Part shown: one piece after another, positions 36,766-45,370 of the stretch
Position numbering within the stretch: the first letter of the stretch is position 1
Layout of the letters: every line of letters starts with the position of its first letter
Source: an uncultured Acidobacteriia bacterium
GTDB lineage: Bacteria > Acidobacteriota > Terriglobia > Bryobacterales > Bryobacteraceae
DNA: 64,000 nucleotides
Reading direction: 5' to 3'
NCBI GenBank assembly: GCA_903882645.1
Contig: CAIRXZ010000361.1
Coordinates: forward strand, 1-64,000
The notes under the pieces: model-generated
The model's input: only the letters and a program-made list of their open reading frames with translations
Told to the model about the DNA's origin: nothing
Databases searched by the model: none
Program-made: the position numbers and the translations under genes

Positions 36766-38208
36766 TCAGGCTGGTTGACGGCCCGATTCCCGCATTCTAA
36801 CATCCGTCCCGCGATCCTCCCCACCGCCGGGGGAGGCCGCTCCGCGACTCGCGCGATGGCGCCGGGGCAGTTGCAGAGACGCGCCGGCCACCCCCGCTAT
36901 CCAGGCGAAAACCATGGCATTGGCGGGGACGTACATGTTGAAGTCGACGAAGCTGTGCAACAGCATGGCCGTCATGGCGGCCACACAGGCGATGGAGCGG
37001 CATCGCTCATCGACGGAATGCGCGTAAAGAACGTTCCGGCCCGCGCCCGCGAGAACGCGCAGCACAAACGCAAGGCCGGCGGCAAAGCCGATAATGCCCA
37101 GTTCCGCAAGAACCTGGAGATAGTCGTTGTGCGCGAAATCGGCGGTATTCATCGGCGCCACGGTCTTGTACTTGAGGAAGCAGGATTCGTAGGTTCCCAA
37201 GCCGCACCCGAACAAAGGGTAATCCTTGATTAGCGGGACCGTGTCGCGCCAAAGCTGCGCGCGGGTATCGGCCGTGATGTCCTGCGTGTGGGCAAGATCC
37301 GAGAATCGCGCGACGAGCGGGGCCGATGGCAGAAGAACGAAACCGGCCAAAACCACGGCCGCGATCGCAGCCGCGGGCAGCATGCGCCGCCATCGCGGCG
37401 CGGACGCCGCGTGCTCCTCCCGCCAGCCCCGCACCGAAAGGGTGAGGGCGGCCGCCACCAGCAGCGCCACCAGGGCGGAGAAGAACCCCGTGCGGGAAAG
37501 CGAAAACACGATGGCGATCAACAGGAACGCGGACGCGATCAGCATCCCGCTGGCCTGCAAGGCGGCCCTGGCCGGGATGCCCTGCGGACGGCGATTGCGC
37601 TGCAGGATGGCGACTGCGTACATCGCCGGGAACGGCAGCGCCATTTCCAGAAGGCCGGCGTAGTGGTCCCAACTGCTATAGGTTCCGGTCGCCTGCGCGG
37701 CGCCCGCAACGTATGCCTGCGAGAATCCCAGGATGCCTTCGAGAGTGGTGATGACGATCAGCGGCCAGACCGCGGCCCAGGGGAACCGGTTCAGACGAAT
37801 CGTCGCGTCGCGCACCAGCAGAAAGACAACGGCATACGCGGCCAGCGTGAGCGTCCAGCGCGCCGTGTCGTACGGAGCCACCGTCAGCGTGACGAAGCGG
37901 GGCATGCCGCCCAGCGCCGGCGCGGCGGCGCGAAGCAGCTCGACTCGCGCCGGCGAGAGGATGCGCACCAAGCCCACCGGGAGCGGGGCCAACTGCAAGG
38001 CCGCGACGCCAACCGCCGCAAAAGCGCAAACCAGCGCCACGCGGTTCATCCTGGGGACACGGCGGCGGCGGGGAATCAGGAAGTAAAGCGACGCGACGAT
38101 CCCCGTCGCCAAAACGCAGGGAAGCCACTCTTCCGGCGCTACGCCGGCCCGCTGAAAGCAGGCGTATGCCAGCGTAATGGCCAGCAGGATAATGGCGGCG
38201 ATGTTCAT
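36766..38208 (-). CDS. O-antigen ligase/polymerase-type membrane protein
   Basis: 480 residues with about twelve helices, starting MNIAAIILLAITLAYACF. The Wzy_C-type periplasmic loop is visible: TADTRAQLWRDTVPLIKDYPLFGCGLGTYESCF...FAHNDYLQVLAELGIIG. It would join or polymerise polysaccharide at the periplasmic face. A weak ribosome site leaves the start open to about 38376. It lies behind a strong terminator and upstream of gmd and fcl, whose sugar it may handle. Confidence 0.85.
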   Translation of the reverse strand: MNIAAIILLAITLAYACFQRAGVAPEEWLPCVLATGIVASLYFLIPRRRRVPRMNRVALVCAFAAVGVAALQLAPLPVGLVRILSPARVELLRAAAPALGGMPRFVTLTVAPYDTARWTLTLAAYAVVFLLVRDATIRLNRFPWAAVWPLIVITTLEGILGFSQAYVAGAAQATGTYSSWDHYAGLLEMALPFPAMYAVAILQRNRRPQGIPARAALQASGMLIASAFLLIAIVFSLSRTGFFSALVALLVAAALTLSVRGWREEHAASAPRWRRMLPAAAIAAVVLAGFVLLPSAPLVARFSDLAHTQDITADTRAQLWRDTVPLIKDYPLFGCGLGTYESCFLKYKTVAPMNTADFAHNDYLQVLAELGIIGFAAGLAFVLRVLAGAGRNVLYAHSVDERCRSIACVAAMTAMLLHSFVDFNMYVPANAMVFAWIAGVAGASLQLPRRHRASRGAASPGGGEDRGTDVRMRESGRQPA

Positions 38209-38221
38209 GTCCGCGAAAATG

Positions 38222-38253
38222 AAAAAGGCCTCTGGCGCGAGCCGGAGGCCTTT
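38222..38253 (-). terminator. Intrinsic terminator after the PEP-CTERM gene
   Basis: On the minus strand AAAGGCCTC-C-GGC-TCGC-GCC-A-GAGGCCTTT forms a nine-plus-three base-pair hairpin followed by further Ts. It lies 26 bases after the stop of the PEP-CTERM gene and 14 bases before the ligase start, so the ligase needs its own promoter or readthrough. Confidence 0.85.
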
Positions 38254-38278
38254 CTCAAGAACAGAGGCTTCGAGACTA

Positions 38279-39109
38279 TTATCCGCGGCGGCGGCGAGCC
38301 AGCCCCAGAATGCCGAGACCCGCTCCGAACAGCAACAAGGTCGTGGGTTCGGGCGCGTCCAGCTCGACGTCCACATCGCTGCTGATCAGGGCGTTCGGAG
38401 GTGTCTGGCCGGGACCGGTGGTCCACATATCGTAAGACCCCACAGGAGCGCCGCCGGGCGTAAACTCGTCGATCCCCATGCTCACGCACTGGTCGATGTG
38501 GCCGAGGGTGGGGTCGGTGCACTCCGTCGCGTTGAGTTGGAGATCGCTGGGCGTCCCGTCGGAAACGCCGAACCAGAAGTCCTCGCCCGGTGTGATCTGC
38601 AGGCCCGTGACGTTGAAGGTGAGCTTCCAGACTGCGGCGTATGCCGGCGTGGCGGGGTTGCCGTACGTGGCCGAGTAGTTCGTGCTGCCGTCGCCGGCGC
38701 CGACGTACGGCGCGTACACGCCCGTGGTCGTGGTCGCCAGCGCCGCGATGGTGCCGGCGCCATTGGCGTAGTCGCCGCCGTATAGCGTCAGCGTGGTCCA
38801 CGGAAATACGCTCGGCACGCCGTTAGGCCCAAGGGAGGGATCGACGGGTCCCACAGCCCACACGGTGAGCGTCATTGGCCACCAGTCATAGGCGTCGTTG
38901 TTCTGGACGTCGCCACCGAGCAGATCGCCGGCGGCGATGCCGTTTTGGGCTGTGTTGTAGGCGTTGTTCGATGGCGGATTGGCATTTACTTGCGTTCCGC
39001 TGGTCAGCGGCCGGGAGTAAATGATGTCGGACGCCTGAACCGAAGAGCAAAGTAGGAACGCCACCGCGGCGGCGATCAAGATCTTAGTGATTTTGGCATT
39101 TGTGTTCAT
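38279..39109 (-). CDS. PEP-CTERM sorting domain protein
   Basis: 276 residues: signal peptide (ITKILIAAAVAFLLCSSVQA), a Thr/Asn/Gly-rich beta-type body and the C-terminal PEP-CTERM tripartite signal APEPTTLLLFGAGLGILGLARRRRG. Such proteins are processed by an exosortase and placed on the surface or in exopolysaccharide. GGAGGAAA precedes the ATG. Follows a FecR-like gene by 24 bases. No exosortase gene is in this window. Confidence 0.93.
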   Translation of the reverse strand: MNTNAKITKILIAAAVAFLLCSSVQASDIIYSRPLTSGTQVNANPPSNNAYNTAQNGIAAGDLLGGDVQNNDAYDWWPMTLTVWAVGPVDPSLGPNGVPSVFPWTTLTLYGGDYANGAGTIAALATTTTGVYAPYVGAGDGSTNYSATYGNPATPAYAAVWKLTFNVTGLQITPGEDFWFGVSDGTPSDLQLNATECTDPTLGHIDQCVSMGIDEFTPGGAPVGSYDMWTTGPGQTPPNALISSDVDVELDAPEPTTLLLFGAGLGILGLARRRRG

Positions 39110-39133
39110 GGTTTTCCTCCACGACGCAGTATC

Positions 39134-39589
39134 CTAATACCGGCTCAGACTCGGCGGTGCGGGCGGCGCGTGCCCCACGGGCAGCGCGGCTTGCGCCGAT
39201 CCGCCAGCCGTCGCAGTCGTTGTCACTCCGGCCTGCGCCTGCACCAGCGTATCGCCGGAATACACTCGGAGCGCGGAAGACTGCGCCAGAACGAACGCCA
39301 TCGATCCGCTCAAAAGCTGGAGGGTGAGATCGTCTTTTTTCTCTTGGACCTTGACGCGCGAATTCGGCGCCAATGTCACCACCGTGCCGTCTATAAAACG
39401 CATTGTAGCGGCTGTGTTTCCGGCCGTCACCGTGTCGCCGGGCATGACCGGCCATGACGATACGCCGGCCGTGTTGACCGTTGCATCGCGCAGTTGGAAA
39501 TTCGACGGGCTCTGGACGGAAGCGACGGGCGCCGCCGCGAATGCAGACCCGGCAATCAGTAGAAGAACTAAGCGTCTCAAAACATGCAC
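39134..39589 (-). CDS. Secreted FecR-like domain protein
   Basis: 151 residues from a GTG with AGAGGA seven bases upstream. A signal peptide (LRRLVLLLIAGSAFAAA) precedes a FecR-like beta domain: GDTVTAGNTAATMRFIDGTVVTLAPNSRVKVQE...LLSGSMAFVL. No sigma-regulator helix is present, so it is a stand-alone exported FecR domain, a type often seen next to PEP-CTERM and exosortase genes. Probably the first gene of an operon with the PEP-CTERM gene. Confidence 0.85.
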   Translation of the reverse strand: MHVLRRLVLLLIAGSAFAAAPVASVQSPSNFQLRDATVNTAGVSSWPVMPGDTVTAGNTAATMRFIDGTVVTLAPNSRVKVQEKKDDLTLQLLSGSMAFVLAQSSALRVYSGDTLVQAQAGVTTTATAGGSAQAALPVGHAPPAPPSLSRY

Positions 39590-39662
39590 CTCCGATTCCT
39601 CTCCATTCTATGCAGAACGCCCGGGCAAGTCAATGGAATATTCGCCTTCTTTATGCGCCTAA

Positions 39663-39732
39663 AGTACTATCCAAATAACGCAGAAAACGGGACTTTGTAC
39701 TGGATGAGCCCTACTTTAGTACTAGACGTACT
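39663..39732. promoter_or_regulatory. GTACT-rich stretch upstream of the FecR gene
   Basis: Four GTACT-containing sites within 70 bases (AGTACT at 39663 and 39718, GTACT at 39697, CGTACT at 39727), in a locally AT-rich region. The last two lie in the end of the TPR gene, so part of the pattern may be set by coding. Similar AGTACT sites sit upstream of the other PEP-CTERM gene and of lasso genes A and B1. Confidence 0.3.
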
Positions 39733-40856
39733 GAGTCAACCCATAGAGTCCCTTGAATTCGGTTATCGAACTTCGCCGAGGGCATCCGGATCACTCGGAC
39801 CGCGATCAGGGAAGTCGCGGCCGGCGATCTAAACTCTTGACTTACAAGCGTCCAGTCGCGGGTCCCGCGGAACGGTTCGGTGCGAACGTCCAGCCGCGCC
39901 GGCGCTTCCTGGTCGAAAACCTCCAGCCGCGGGCCTTCGTCGGTGGTGATCCCGCTGGTGCGGACCCATGCGCTTAACTCATAAACCCCGGGCGGTACTA
40001 TGACGGATTCGAGGACATTGGCATAGTACACATTGCCCGTGGCGAGGAATTGGACGCGGAGCGAACGCTTGCCATTGTGCGAAATCGCCCCATCGATGGC
40101 CGTCTCGAACTGGTTCGAAGGCTCAATGCGCCAATCCAGCGCCGATCCGCTGGGGTCCCGCTCGAACCCGCCGTTGAACACCGCATTGGGCGGGTCCTCG
40201 GGCGCACCGGCGAATTCCGTCCAGTCCGCCTTCGCGGCCGCATAGCGGCGGGCGCGCAGCAAGGAATCGATGTACGATGCCGCCAGGCGTTTGTCGGCGA
40301 ATCCGCTCTTTAGGACGTGCCGCCAGGCGATTCGCGCATCGTCCACTTGCCCGGTGGCCGAAAGGTGGCTTGTGTAAGAGACGGCCGCGCGCCGGTCCTT
40401 GCCGATCGTGGCCATCACTTTCGAAGGGTCCGCGATCATCTGGTCGAAGTAGTTGAAAAGCACGGCGTCGTAGTCGGGCACGGTCAGCAGGACGTGCGCC
40501 GCGGAGGAGAGAGCCGCATCGATTTCGCCTGTTTCAAAACGGAAATTGGCGTCGCGCAGCCAGATTTGCGGAAGCCTGCGGTTCAGCGCCAGCGCCCGCT
40601 CGAAGCAGTACCGCGCCGCCGGCAGTTTGCGGTCTCGCGCGAGAGCTTCACCGAGGTCCGTCCACCGGTATGGGTTGGCGCTATCGCGGCGCAACGCTTC
40701 CGTGTACAGCGCCGCAATACGCGCCGGATCCGCGCCCGGCTGCAACGAAAGCTCCTGCGCGGCCAGATCGGGGCGCGCGGAGCCGCCGAGCGCGGTGATT
40801 GCCACGCCGGCTCCGGCGGCCAGCGCGACGGAAAGGATAGCGGCTGGAACATTCAT
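39711..40856 (-). CDS. TPR protein with C-terminal beta-sandwich domain
   Basis: 381 residues. An N-terminal helix (VPAAILSVALAAGAGVAITAL) anchors or exports it. TPR-like helices run from about 40 to 215 (ALYTEALRRDSANPYRWTDLGEALARD). From about 225, NGGFERDPSGSALDWRIEP...GKRSLRVQF is a carbohydrate-binding-type jelly roll (CBM4/9-like). Such proteins are common in acidobacterial exopolysaccharide loci. Likely a periplasmic scaffold that touches glycan. Confidence 0.82.
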   Translation of the reverse strand: MNVPAAILSVALAAGAGVAITALGGSARPDLAAQELSLQPGADPARIAALYTEALRRDSANPYRWTDLGEALARDRKLPAARYCFERALALNRRLPQIWLRDANFRFETGEIDAALSSAAHVLLTVPDYDAVLFNYFDQMIADPSKVMATIGKDRRAAVSYTSHLSATGQVDDARIAWRHVLKSGFADKRLAASYIDSLLRARRYAAAKADWTEFAGAPEDPPNAVFNGGFERDPSGSALDWRIEPSNQFETAIDGAISHNGKRSLRVQFLATGNVYYANVLESVIVPPGVYELSAWVRTSGITTDEGPRLEVFDQEAPARLDVRTEPFRGTRDWTLVSQEFRSPAATSLIAVRVIRMPSAKFDNRIQGTLWVDSVRLVLK

Positions 40857-40890
40857 CTTGGATCACCCTCTGCAAAGCGGAGACTGCCTC

Positions 40891-40915
40891 GAGTTTCGCC
40901 GCTCTTGCGAAACTC
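40891..40915. promoter_or_regulatory. Nine-base inverted repeat upstream of the TPR gene
   Basis: GAGTTTCGC-N7-GCGAAACTC, 35 bases upstream of the TPR start and 58 after the previous gene's stop. No T-run follows, so an operator is as likely as a terminator. Confidence 0.45.
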
Positions 40916-40972
40916 CTTGCCTGTCCCCGCTCTACCCTCTACGAGATCATACCCCTTGCAATTCGCGCTACG

Positions 40973-42118
40973 TCAGCGGAACACGCGGCGCAACGCCGTA
41001 CACGCCAGGCGCACCGGCCTGACCGCATAATACGCCGCCGAAAGACCTCGCGGCAGCGGGATCCACTCGGCATCCAATTGATTGGGTTGCAAGGCGCGGC
41101 GCCAAATGTAGCGCGCCTTCATCCGCGCACTCTCCATGGCGCGAAGGTGGAACCGCGCGCCTCCCCGCTCTCCGGCCAAATGGGTTGCCGAGCCAATGCG
41201 CCGGCCCGCCTCGGCGGCAAGTTCCCGGACAGCGCGAACCCGGCGCGCCCGCTCCACGAAATCGCGCGGCGCGGGGGCCCCGCACAGGTCGTGCGCGAGG
41301 ATCACGGCCATGCCGAGCGCGCGCCGGCACCGCGTGCGCTCGGCCTGGCGCTCCACATCGTCCCAGTCGAGCGGACAACGCGCCACGAGAGCGGCAATGT
41401 CGCAAGCCAGCCGCACGCGCTCCCAGCCCTTGCGGGCGCCGTGGATCGAGAGATAAAGAAGGTGGTCCTCGGGGCAGAGCGTGCGAACCGCAAATCCGGC
41501 CGAGCCGGTGACGATGGAACGTTCCACGGCGCGGCCGGAATCGAAAGAGAGAAAATAGGGCGGCGTGAACCGCCAATGAAGATCCAGCGCCCAATCCAGG
41601 CCCGCGCGCTGCAGCGTGATCTCGCAGGCCCCGCTGAAACCCGTATCCCAAGCCTCGGACCTCTTGCGATGGCCATCCACCGCCAAAAGATCCAACGCTC
41701 TGCCCAATTGCTCGCGGGGAACGAACAGATCGATATCGGTGGAATCGCGCAGCGTCACGTTGCCGTACGCGAGGTGCGCCAGGGCCGGCCCTTTGAAAGC
41801 GACGGCCGTGATGCCGGCGGATTCGAGGTTCCGCCAGATACGCGTCAACTCTCCGGCCATCCAAAGGCTCCGGGCCGCCTTGGATGCCGTCACCGCCCGG
41901 ATCTTGGCCAGAACGCGCGCGCGCGCCGGATCGTCCGGCTGGTTTAAGCCTTCGCCGCCCAGCGCCCGCGAAAGCAGCGGCAGCAGCCCCTGCTGGTCGG
42001 CCAGCTCGAAAAGCAGGGGCCAATCCAGCGGGCCCGCGGACAACTCGGAAACCCGGCGGCGGGCGCTTTCCAGGGACGGAAACCCACAGGCGATCAGGAC
42101 GTCTGGTTCAGGAGCCAA
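40973..42118 (-). CDS. Nucleotidyltransferase-family protein (NTP_transf_5-like)
   Basis: 381 residues from a TTG at 42118; a GTG at 42253 would give 426 but its first residues would be coded by a hairpin. The conserved parts are AVAFKGPALAHLAYGNVTLRDSTDIDLFVP (the GxALAxxxY plus DxD motif of the nucleotidyltransferase fold), DLHWRF and CPEDHLLYLSIHGARKGWERVRLACDIAAL. This family accompanies several RiPP clusters, including some lasso peptide clusters with HPr-kinase-like genes. Here it is 7.8 kb downstream of the lasso kinase, so the link is open. Confidence 0.75.
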   Translation of the reverse strand: MAPEPDVLIACGFPSLESARRRVSELSAGPLDWPLLFELADQQGLLPLLSRALGGEGLNQPDDPARARVLAKIRAVTASKAARSLWMAGELTRIWRNLESAGITAVAFKGPALAHLAYGNVTLRDSTDIDLFVPREQLGRALDLLAVDGHRKRSEAWDTGFSGACEITLQRAGLDWALDLHWRFTPPYFLSFDSGRAVERSIVTGSAGFAVRTLCPEDHLLYLSIHGARKGWERVRLACDIAALVARCPLDWDDVERQAERTRCRRALGMAVILAHDLCGAPAPRDFVERARRVRAVRELAAEAGRRIGSATHLAGERGGARFHLRAMESARMKARYIWRRALQPNQLDAEWIPLPRGLSAAYYAVRPVRLACTALRRVFR

Positions 42119-42224
42119 ATCGGTAACCGGGAGGATTCGCCGCCACGCGGCAACGCGAGTGGAACGGCGCGGGATAACAAGGACGGAGCTTAAGCGGAAG
42201 GAAAGAGAGACCCGAGAAACGCAT

Positions 42225-42251
42225 GCGGGAGCCCACCCTGTGGGCTCCCGC
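42225..42251. terminator. Strong hairpin between PEP-CTERM and nucleotidyltransferase genes
   Basis: GCGGGAGCCCA-CCCTG-TGGGCTCCCGC, eleven-base perfect stem with a five-base loop, 95 bases after the PEP-CTERM stop. No clear T-run. It overlaps the first codons of the longest possible nucleotidyltransferase frame and argues for the shorter start. Confidence 0.6.
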
Positions 42252-42345
42252 ACAAAGTCCTATCGACAACACGCGACGAGGCGCGCGAGGTGCGCCTTGA
42301 GATCACGCCATCACGCCAGTGGGGACGGGACTCGGCCCCAAACTA

Positions 42346-43038
42346 CTATTTCGCGGTCTTCCTTCGGCGGCCAAGGCCGAGCGCCAGCAGCGCTCCGCCA
42401 ACCAGAAGGCCCGCCGCCGGCTCCGGGACTCCGGGCGGGGGAGGAGGAGTGTAGTCGTCCGACAACTTCATGATGTATGGCCCAGCGGAAGACGGGAATG
42501 TCCCGGTCCCATTGGAGAAATACTCATTCTGGGTGCCAATGCCGTTGTCGTTATTCGCCCACTCCCAGATCGCATCGGTCTCGCTTGTGCCAACCTGGGT
42601 GAGGCCAATCCAATACTGGGTGCTCGCTCCCAAGGCGAGGCTGAGTCCGGAGAGATCTATCTGGGCGGGAATGCCGGGATAAAGGGCCTGGAGCTGGGCG
42701 TCGGTCACCGTCCCAATGTTCTGGATGAACGCGCCGGGCGTATTGCTCCCCGAATCCGCAAACAGGTCGACCGTTGCGGAACCAGTCGTAGTAGTGTCGG
42801 TGTTAGGATTAAGAGATAGCGTCAGCACCAAGTCGCTGACCGTGGACGCGGCTGGGGAACTGGTAAACGAATTGTAAAGCGGTCCCCATGTACCCGTAAC
42901 GCACGTAGTCCCAGTTACAACGCAGTTCTGGACCCAATCGCCCGTACCCGAGTCGTAAGCAAGGTTGTCGTACACCGTGCCCGCGGAGCACAGAGCCAGG
43001 CAACCGGAAATCAATAAGGCAAATAGTAGTTTTTTCAC
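42346..43038 (-). CDS. PEP-CTERM sorting domain protein
   Basis: 230 residues from a GTG with GGAGGAAC upstream. Signal peptide KKLLFALLISGCLALCSAG, a Thr/Ser-rich beta body with choice-of-anchor features (YDNLAYDSGTGDWVQNC, TQYWIGLTQVG), a PPPPP spacer and the sorting signal VPEPAAGLLVGGALLALGLGRRRK. Second PEP-CTERM protein of the region, similar in plan but not in sequence to the one at 38279. Confidence 0.92.
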   Translation of the reverse strand: MKKLLFALLISGCLALCSAGTVYDNLAYDSGTGDWVQNCVVTGTTCVTGTWGPLYNSFTSSPAASTVSDLVLTLSLNPNTDTTTTGSATVDLFADSGSNTPGAFIQNIGTVTDAQLQALYPGIPAQIDLSGLSLALGASTQYWIGLTQVGTSETDAIWEWANNDNGIGTQNEYFSNGTGTFPSSAGPYIMKLSDDYTPPPPPGVPEPAAGLLVGGALLALGLGRRRKTAK

Positions 43039-43594
43039 GTTCCTCCTTCGCACCTCACCGAGTATTGTACTGAGTTCCATGCGTAAAGGGAAGTCCCAAG
43101 TGGCTAAAGCAAAAAAAAATGTACTAGTACCGCATGTACCCGTACGGCCCATCGGATGGTCCCCGACGCCGGTTTCGCGCCGGCCGGTGCCTCCCGCACC
43201 CCTCCCGGGACAGCTCGGTCCAGGAAAACAAAGCTTTTAGAATCTGATATTTGCTGTGGTTCTTGCCAGTCCGCGGGCCTCTCCCGCGCAGGATCGAGTC
43301 CGCAATAAACCCACATTCGGTACGAATCCTCACGGAACTGATAATGCCCATTGGCGCCCATCGTGGGGCAGCAAGGCGGCAACCAAAAACCCCGTGGAGC
43401 GAGCCTCCGGCTTGCCATGCCGGCGTCCGTGCCGGCATTTGTTCGGAACGACGCCGGAACGGACGCCGGCGTGGGAGGCCAAGAGGCCCATTCCACAAAT
43501 CGGCGCGGCGCGCGACGAAACGGATCGGTGGGAATACATATGTCGCCTCGACGAGCGAGAAATCGCGGAAAAACGGAGGAACTCCCTGCGCCCG
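43039..43594. other. Intergenic region with palindromes and a repeat copy
   Basis: No gene with a credible start. The first part holds the upstream region of the PEP-CTERM gene with a GTACTAGTAC palindrome at 43121-43130, a run of nine A at 43111-43119 and GTACT at 43068. The second part carries the GTGGAGCGAGCCTCC repeat (43393-43535). Confidence 0.5.
43393..43535. repeat. GTGGAGCGAGCCTCC element, copy A
   Basis: Begins GTGGAGCGAGCCTCCGGCTT, contains a GCCGGC...GCCGGC stem and ends CGGCGCGCGACGAAACGGA. Copy B at 49003-49095 shares both ends almost exactly; copy A has about 50 extra bases in the middle, including another inverted pair (ACGCCGG...CCGGCGT). Confidence 0.75.
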
Positions 43595-45358
43595 TTACTC
43601 CGGGCGGGCGCTGGCGGCCGTGCACGCGGACCGGAAGAAATCCTCGAGCGCCGTCACGGGACGCCTGTCATTGTAGAGTAGCGCGTTGTCGCGTGTCATC
43701 CTCTCGACGATCCCCGCCCGGAACCCGCGGTCCACCGCCAGCCGGACCGCAATCTCGACGTACCCGGCGCGGTCGCGGGCGATCGTATCGGGAACTTCAA
43801 GCTGGCTGAGAATCGCGCCTGCCTGGCGGCTCCGCATCAGATCTCCGGGCAGCGTGACGACGGGAACCCGGCAGGCCACGGCTTCGAAGGTCGAAACGGC
43901 GCTGGACCACCCGATCGTGTCCAAAAAGACGTCCGCGACGCGGTGCAGATTCCAGTAGCGGCGCCGGACAAGCTGCGGCAAGAGAACGCAGTGGTCCGCC
44001 GCGCGAAGACCGGCGTCGGCGAATGCGCGGGCGAGCCGCCTTTCCAGGTCCGCCCCCACCATCGGGTTCGTCACGGTGAAGACGAACTGGGCGCGCGGCA
44101 CGCGCCGGGCGATCTCCGTCAGAACGCAATCGTTCTGCGGGAGGAACTTATAGACCCCCTGGCAGCACAGGAAAACGGCGGCGTCCTCGCGGAGGCGGAA
44201 GTCCCGCCGCGTCATCGTGAGGAGGGGGATCGGAATCGGCGGCCTCCGGTAGCAGACTCCCACGCCGGGAAGCCGGACCAGCCGCTCGCTGTAGTGCTCC
44301 GCGGCCGCCTCGGGTTCGGCGAGAGATCCCGAAAGGAAGTAGTCCACCGTGGGAAGACCCGACGTAATGGGCTGGTCCCAGGCCATGCACTGTACCGGCG
44401 CCAGCCGCAGCGCGGCAAGCTGGGTCATGATGGGGTCCAGGCCGATATCCGGAAACACCAGAATGTGGAGGTCCCGCTCGCGGATGCCGCGGCACGCGTC
44501 CTCCAGCCGGCCGGGTACATGGTCGAATCGGAAACTGATCCGGCGCGCCTCCTCGGTCACGCTGTCCGTCTTGCGGCCGAGGTGCCAGACGTGAACGGCG
44601 AACCGCTCGCGGTCGTGTTCCCTCAGCCATCCCAGGAAATAGCGGGTGGCGGTCCGGTCGCAAAAGCGCCCCGAGACGTAGCCGACGCGCAGACGATCCT
44701 GCCGCGCCGCGGGAGGCATCCCTAGAGGCCGCGCCCACTCTGGATAGTTGGCGGCCATGATCCGGTGCGCCAGCTCTCCGTACTGGACCTGCAAATCTCT
44801 GTCGTTCCGGGCCTGATAACCAAGATGGAAATTCGTGTGTCCACCGATCCCCAGCAGCGCGTTTCGCCGCCGCTCGGGGGAATCGAGCCGGATTTCCCGG
44901 CGCAGCCTCGCCAGCCCCTCCGCGAACCTGCCGCGCCACCGGTCGATTTCCCCGGCCGAGTCGTAGAGCACGGGCAAAGCCAGGGCTTCCTTCAATTGCA
45001 GCGACACATCGCCGGGGAAAGCCCGCAATCCCGCCGCCGCGGCGGCGATGGCTTCTTCCGTGCGATTGCACTGCTCCAGGAGGCCGGCGTATTGGTGATG
45101 CGCCCGGACGGTGGCGGAGCGAAGCAGGCCCTCGCGAAGCAACTCGATGGCCTCCGCGTGGCGGTTCAGTTTCTTGAGGGCGTGCGCGGCTTGGAACCGC
45201 GCGTCCTCATCCAGCGGATTTCCCCGGAGCGCGGCGAGAGAGTCCGCGTGGCGGCGCTCCCACATTTCGTTGGCCTCGCGCTCCAGCCTCTCGGCGGATT
45301 CGTTGAAAACCGTCGCCAGCGGCCGGCCGTCTGTCTTCTCGCCCGAGCGGGTCGTCAT
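43595..45358 (-). CDS. SPINDLY/GT41-like glycosyltransferase with TPR region
   Basis: 587 residues. The TPR-like helical N-terminus (about 30-140) is followed by the O-GlcNAc-transferase-like catalytic region: RLRVGYVSGRFCDRTATRYFLGWLREHD, HILVFPDIGLDPIMTQLAALRLAPVQCMAWDQPITSGLPTVDYFLS, then PGVGVCYRRP and VFLDTIGWSSAVSTFEAVACRVPVVTLPGDLMRSR, which is the nucleotide-sugar site. It could glycosylate proteins or grow glycan. Closely related to the gene at 53707. TGA is nine bases upstream of the preceding GT39-like gene's end. Confidence 0.88.
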   Translation of the reverse strand: MTTRSGEKTDGRPLATVFNESAERLEREANEMWERRHADSLAALRGNPLDEDARFQAAHALKKLNRHAEAIELLREGLLRSATVRAHHQYAGLLEQCNRTEEAIAAAAAGLRAFPGDVSLQLKEALALPVLYDSAGEIDRWRGRFAEGLARLRREIRLDSPERRRNALLGIGGHTNFHLGYQARNDRDLQVQYGELAHRIMAANYPEWARPLGMPPAARQDRLRVGYVSGRFCDRTATRYFLGWLREHDRERFAVHVWHLGRKTDSVTEEARRISFRFDHVPGRLEDACRGIRERDLHILVFPDIGLDPIMTQLAALRLAPVQCMAWDQPITSGLPTVDYFLSGSLAEPEAAAEHYSERLVRLPGVGVCYRRPPIPIPLLTMTRRDFRLREDAAVFLCCQGVYKFLPQNDCVLTEIARRVPRAQFVFTVTNPMVGADLERRLARAFADAGLRAADHCVLLPQLVRRRYWNLHRVADVFLDTIGWSSAVSTFEAVACRVPVVTLPGDLMRSRQAGAILSQLEVPDTIARDRAGYVEIAVRLAVDRGFRAGIVERMTRDNALLYNDRRPVTALEDFFRSACTAASARPE

Positions 45359-45370
45359 GCCGGAGGTCGT

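Noticed and set aside
42119-42253. Extended N-terminus of the nucleotidyltransferase
   Set aside because: The first codons would be made by a perfect eleven-base hairpin, and the residues show no family similarity.
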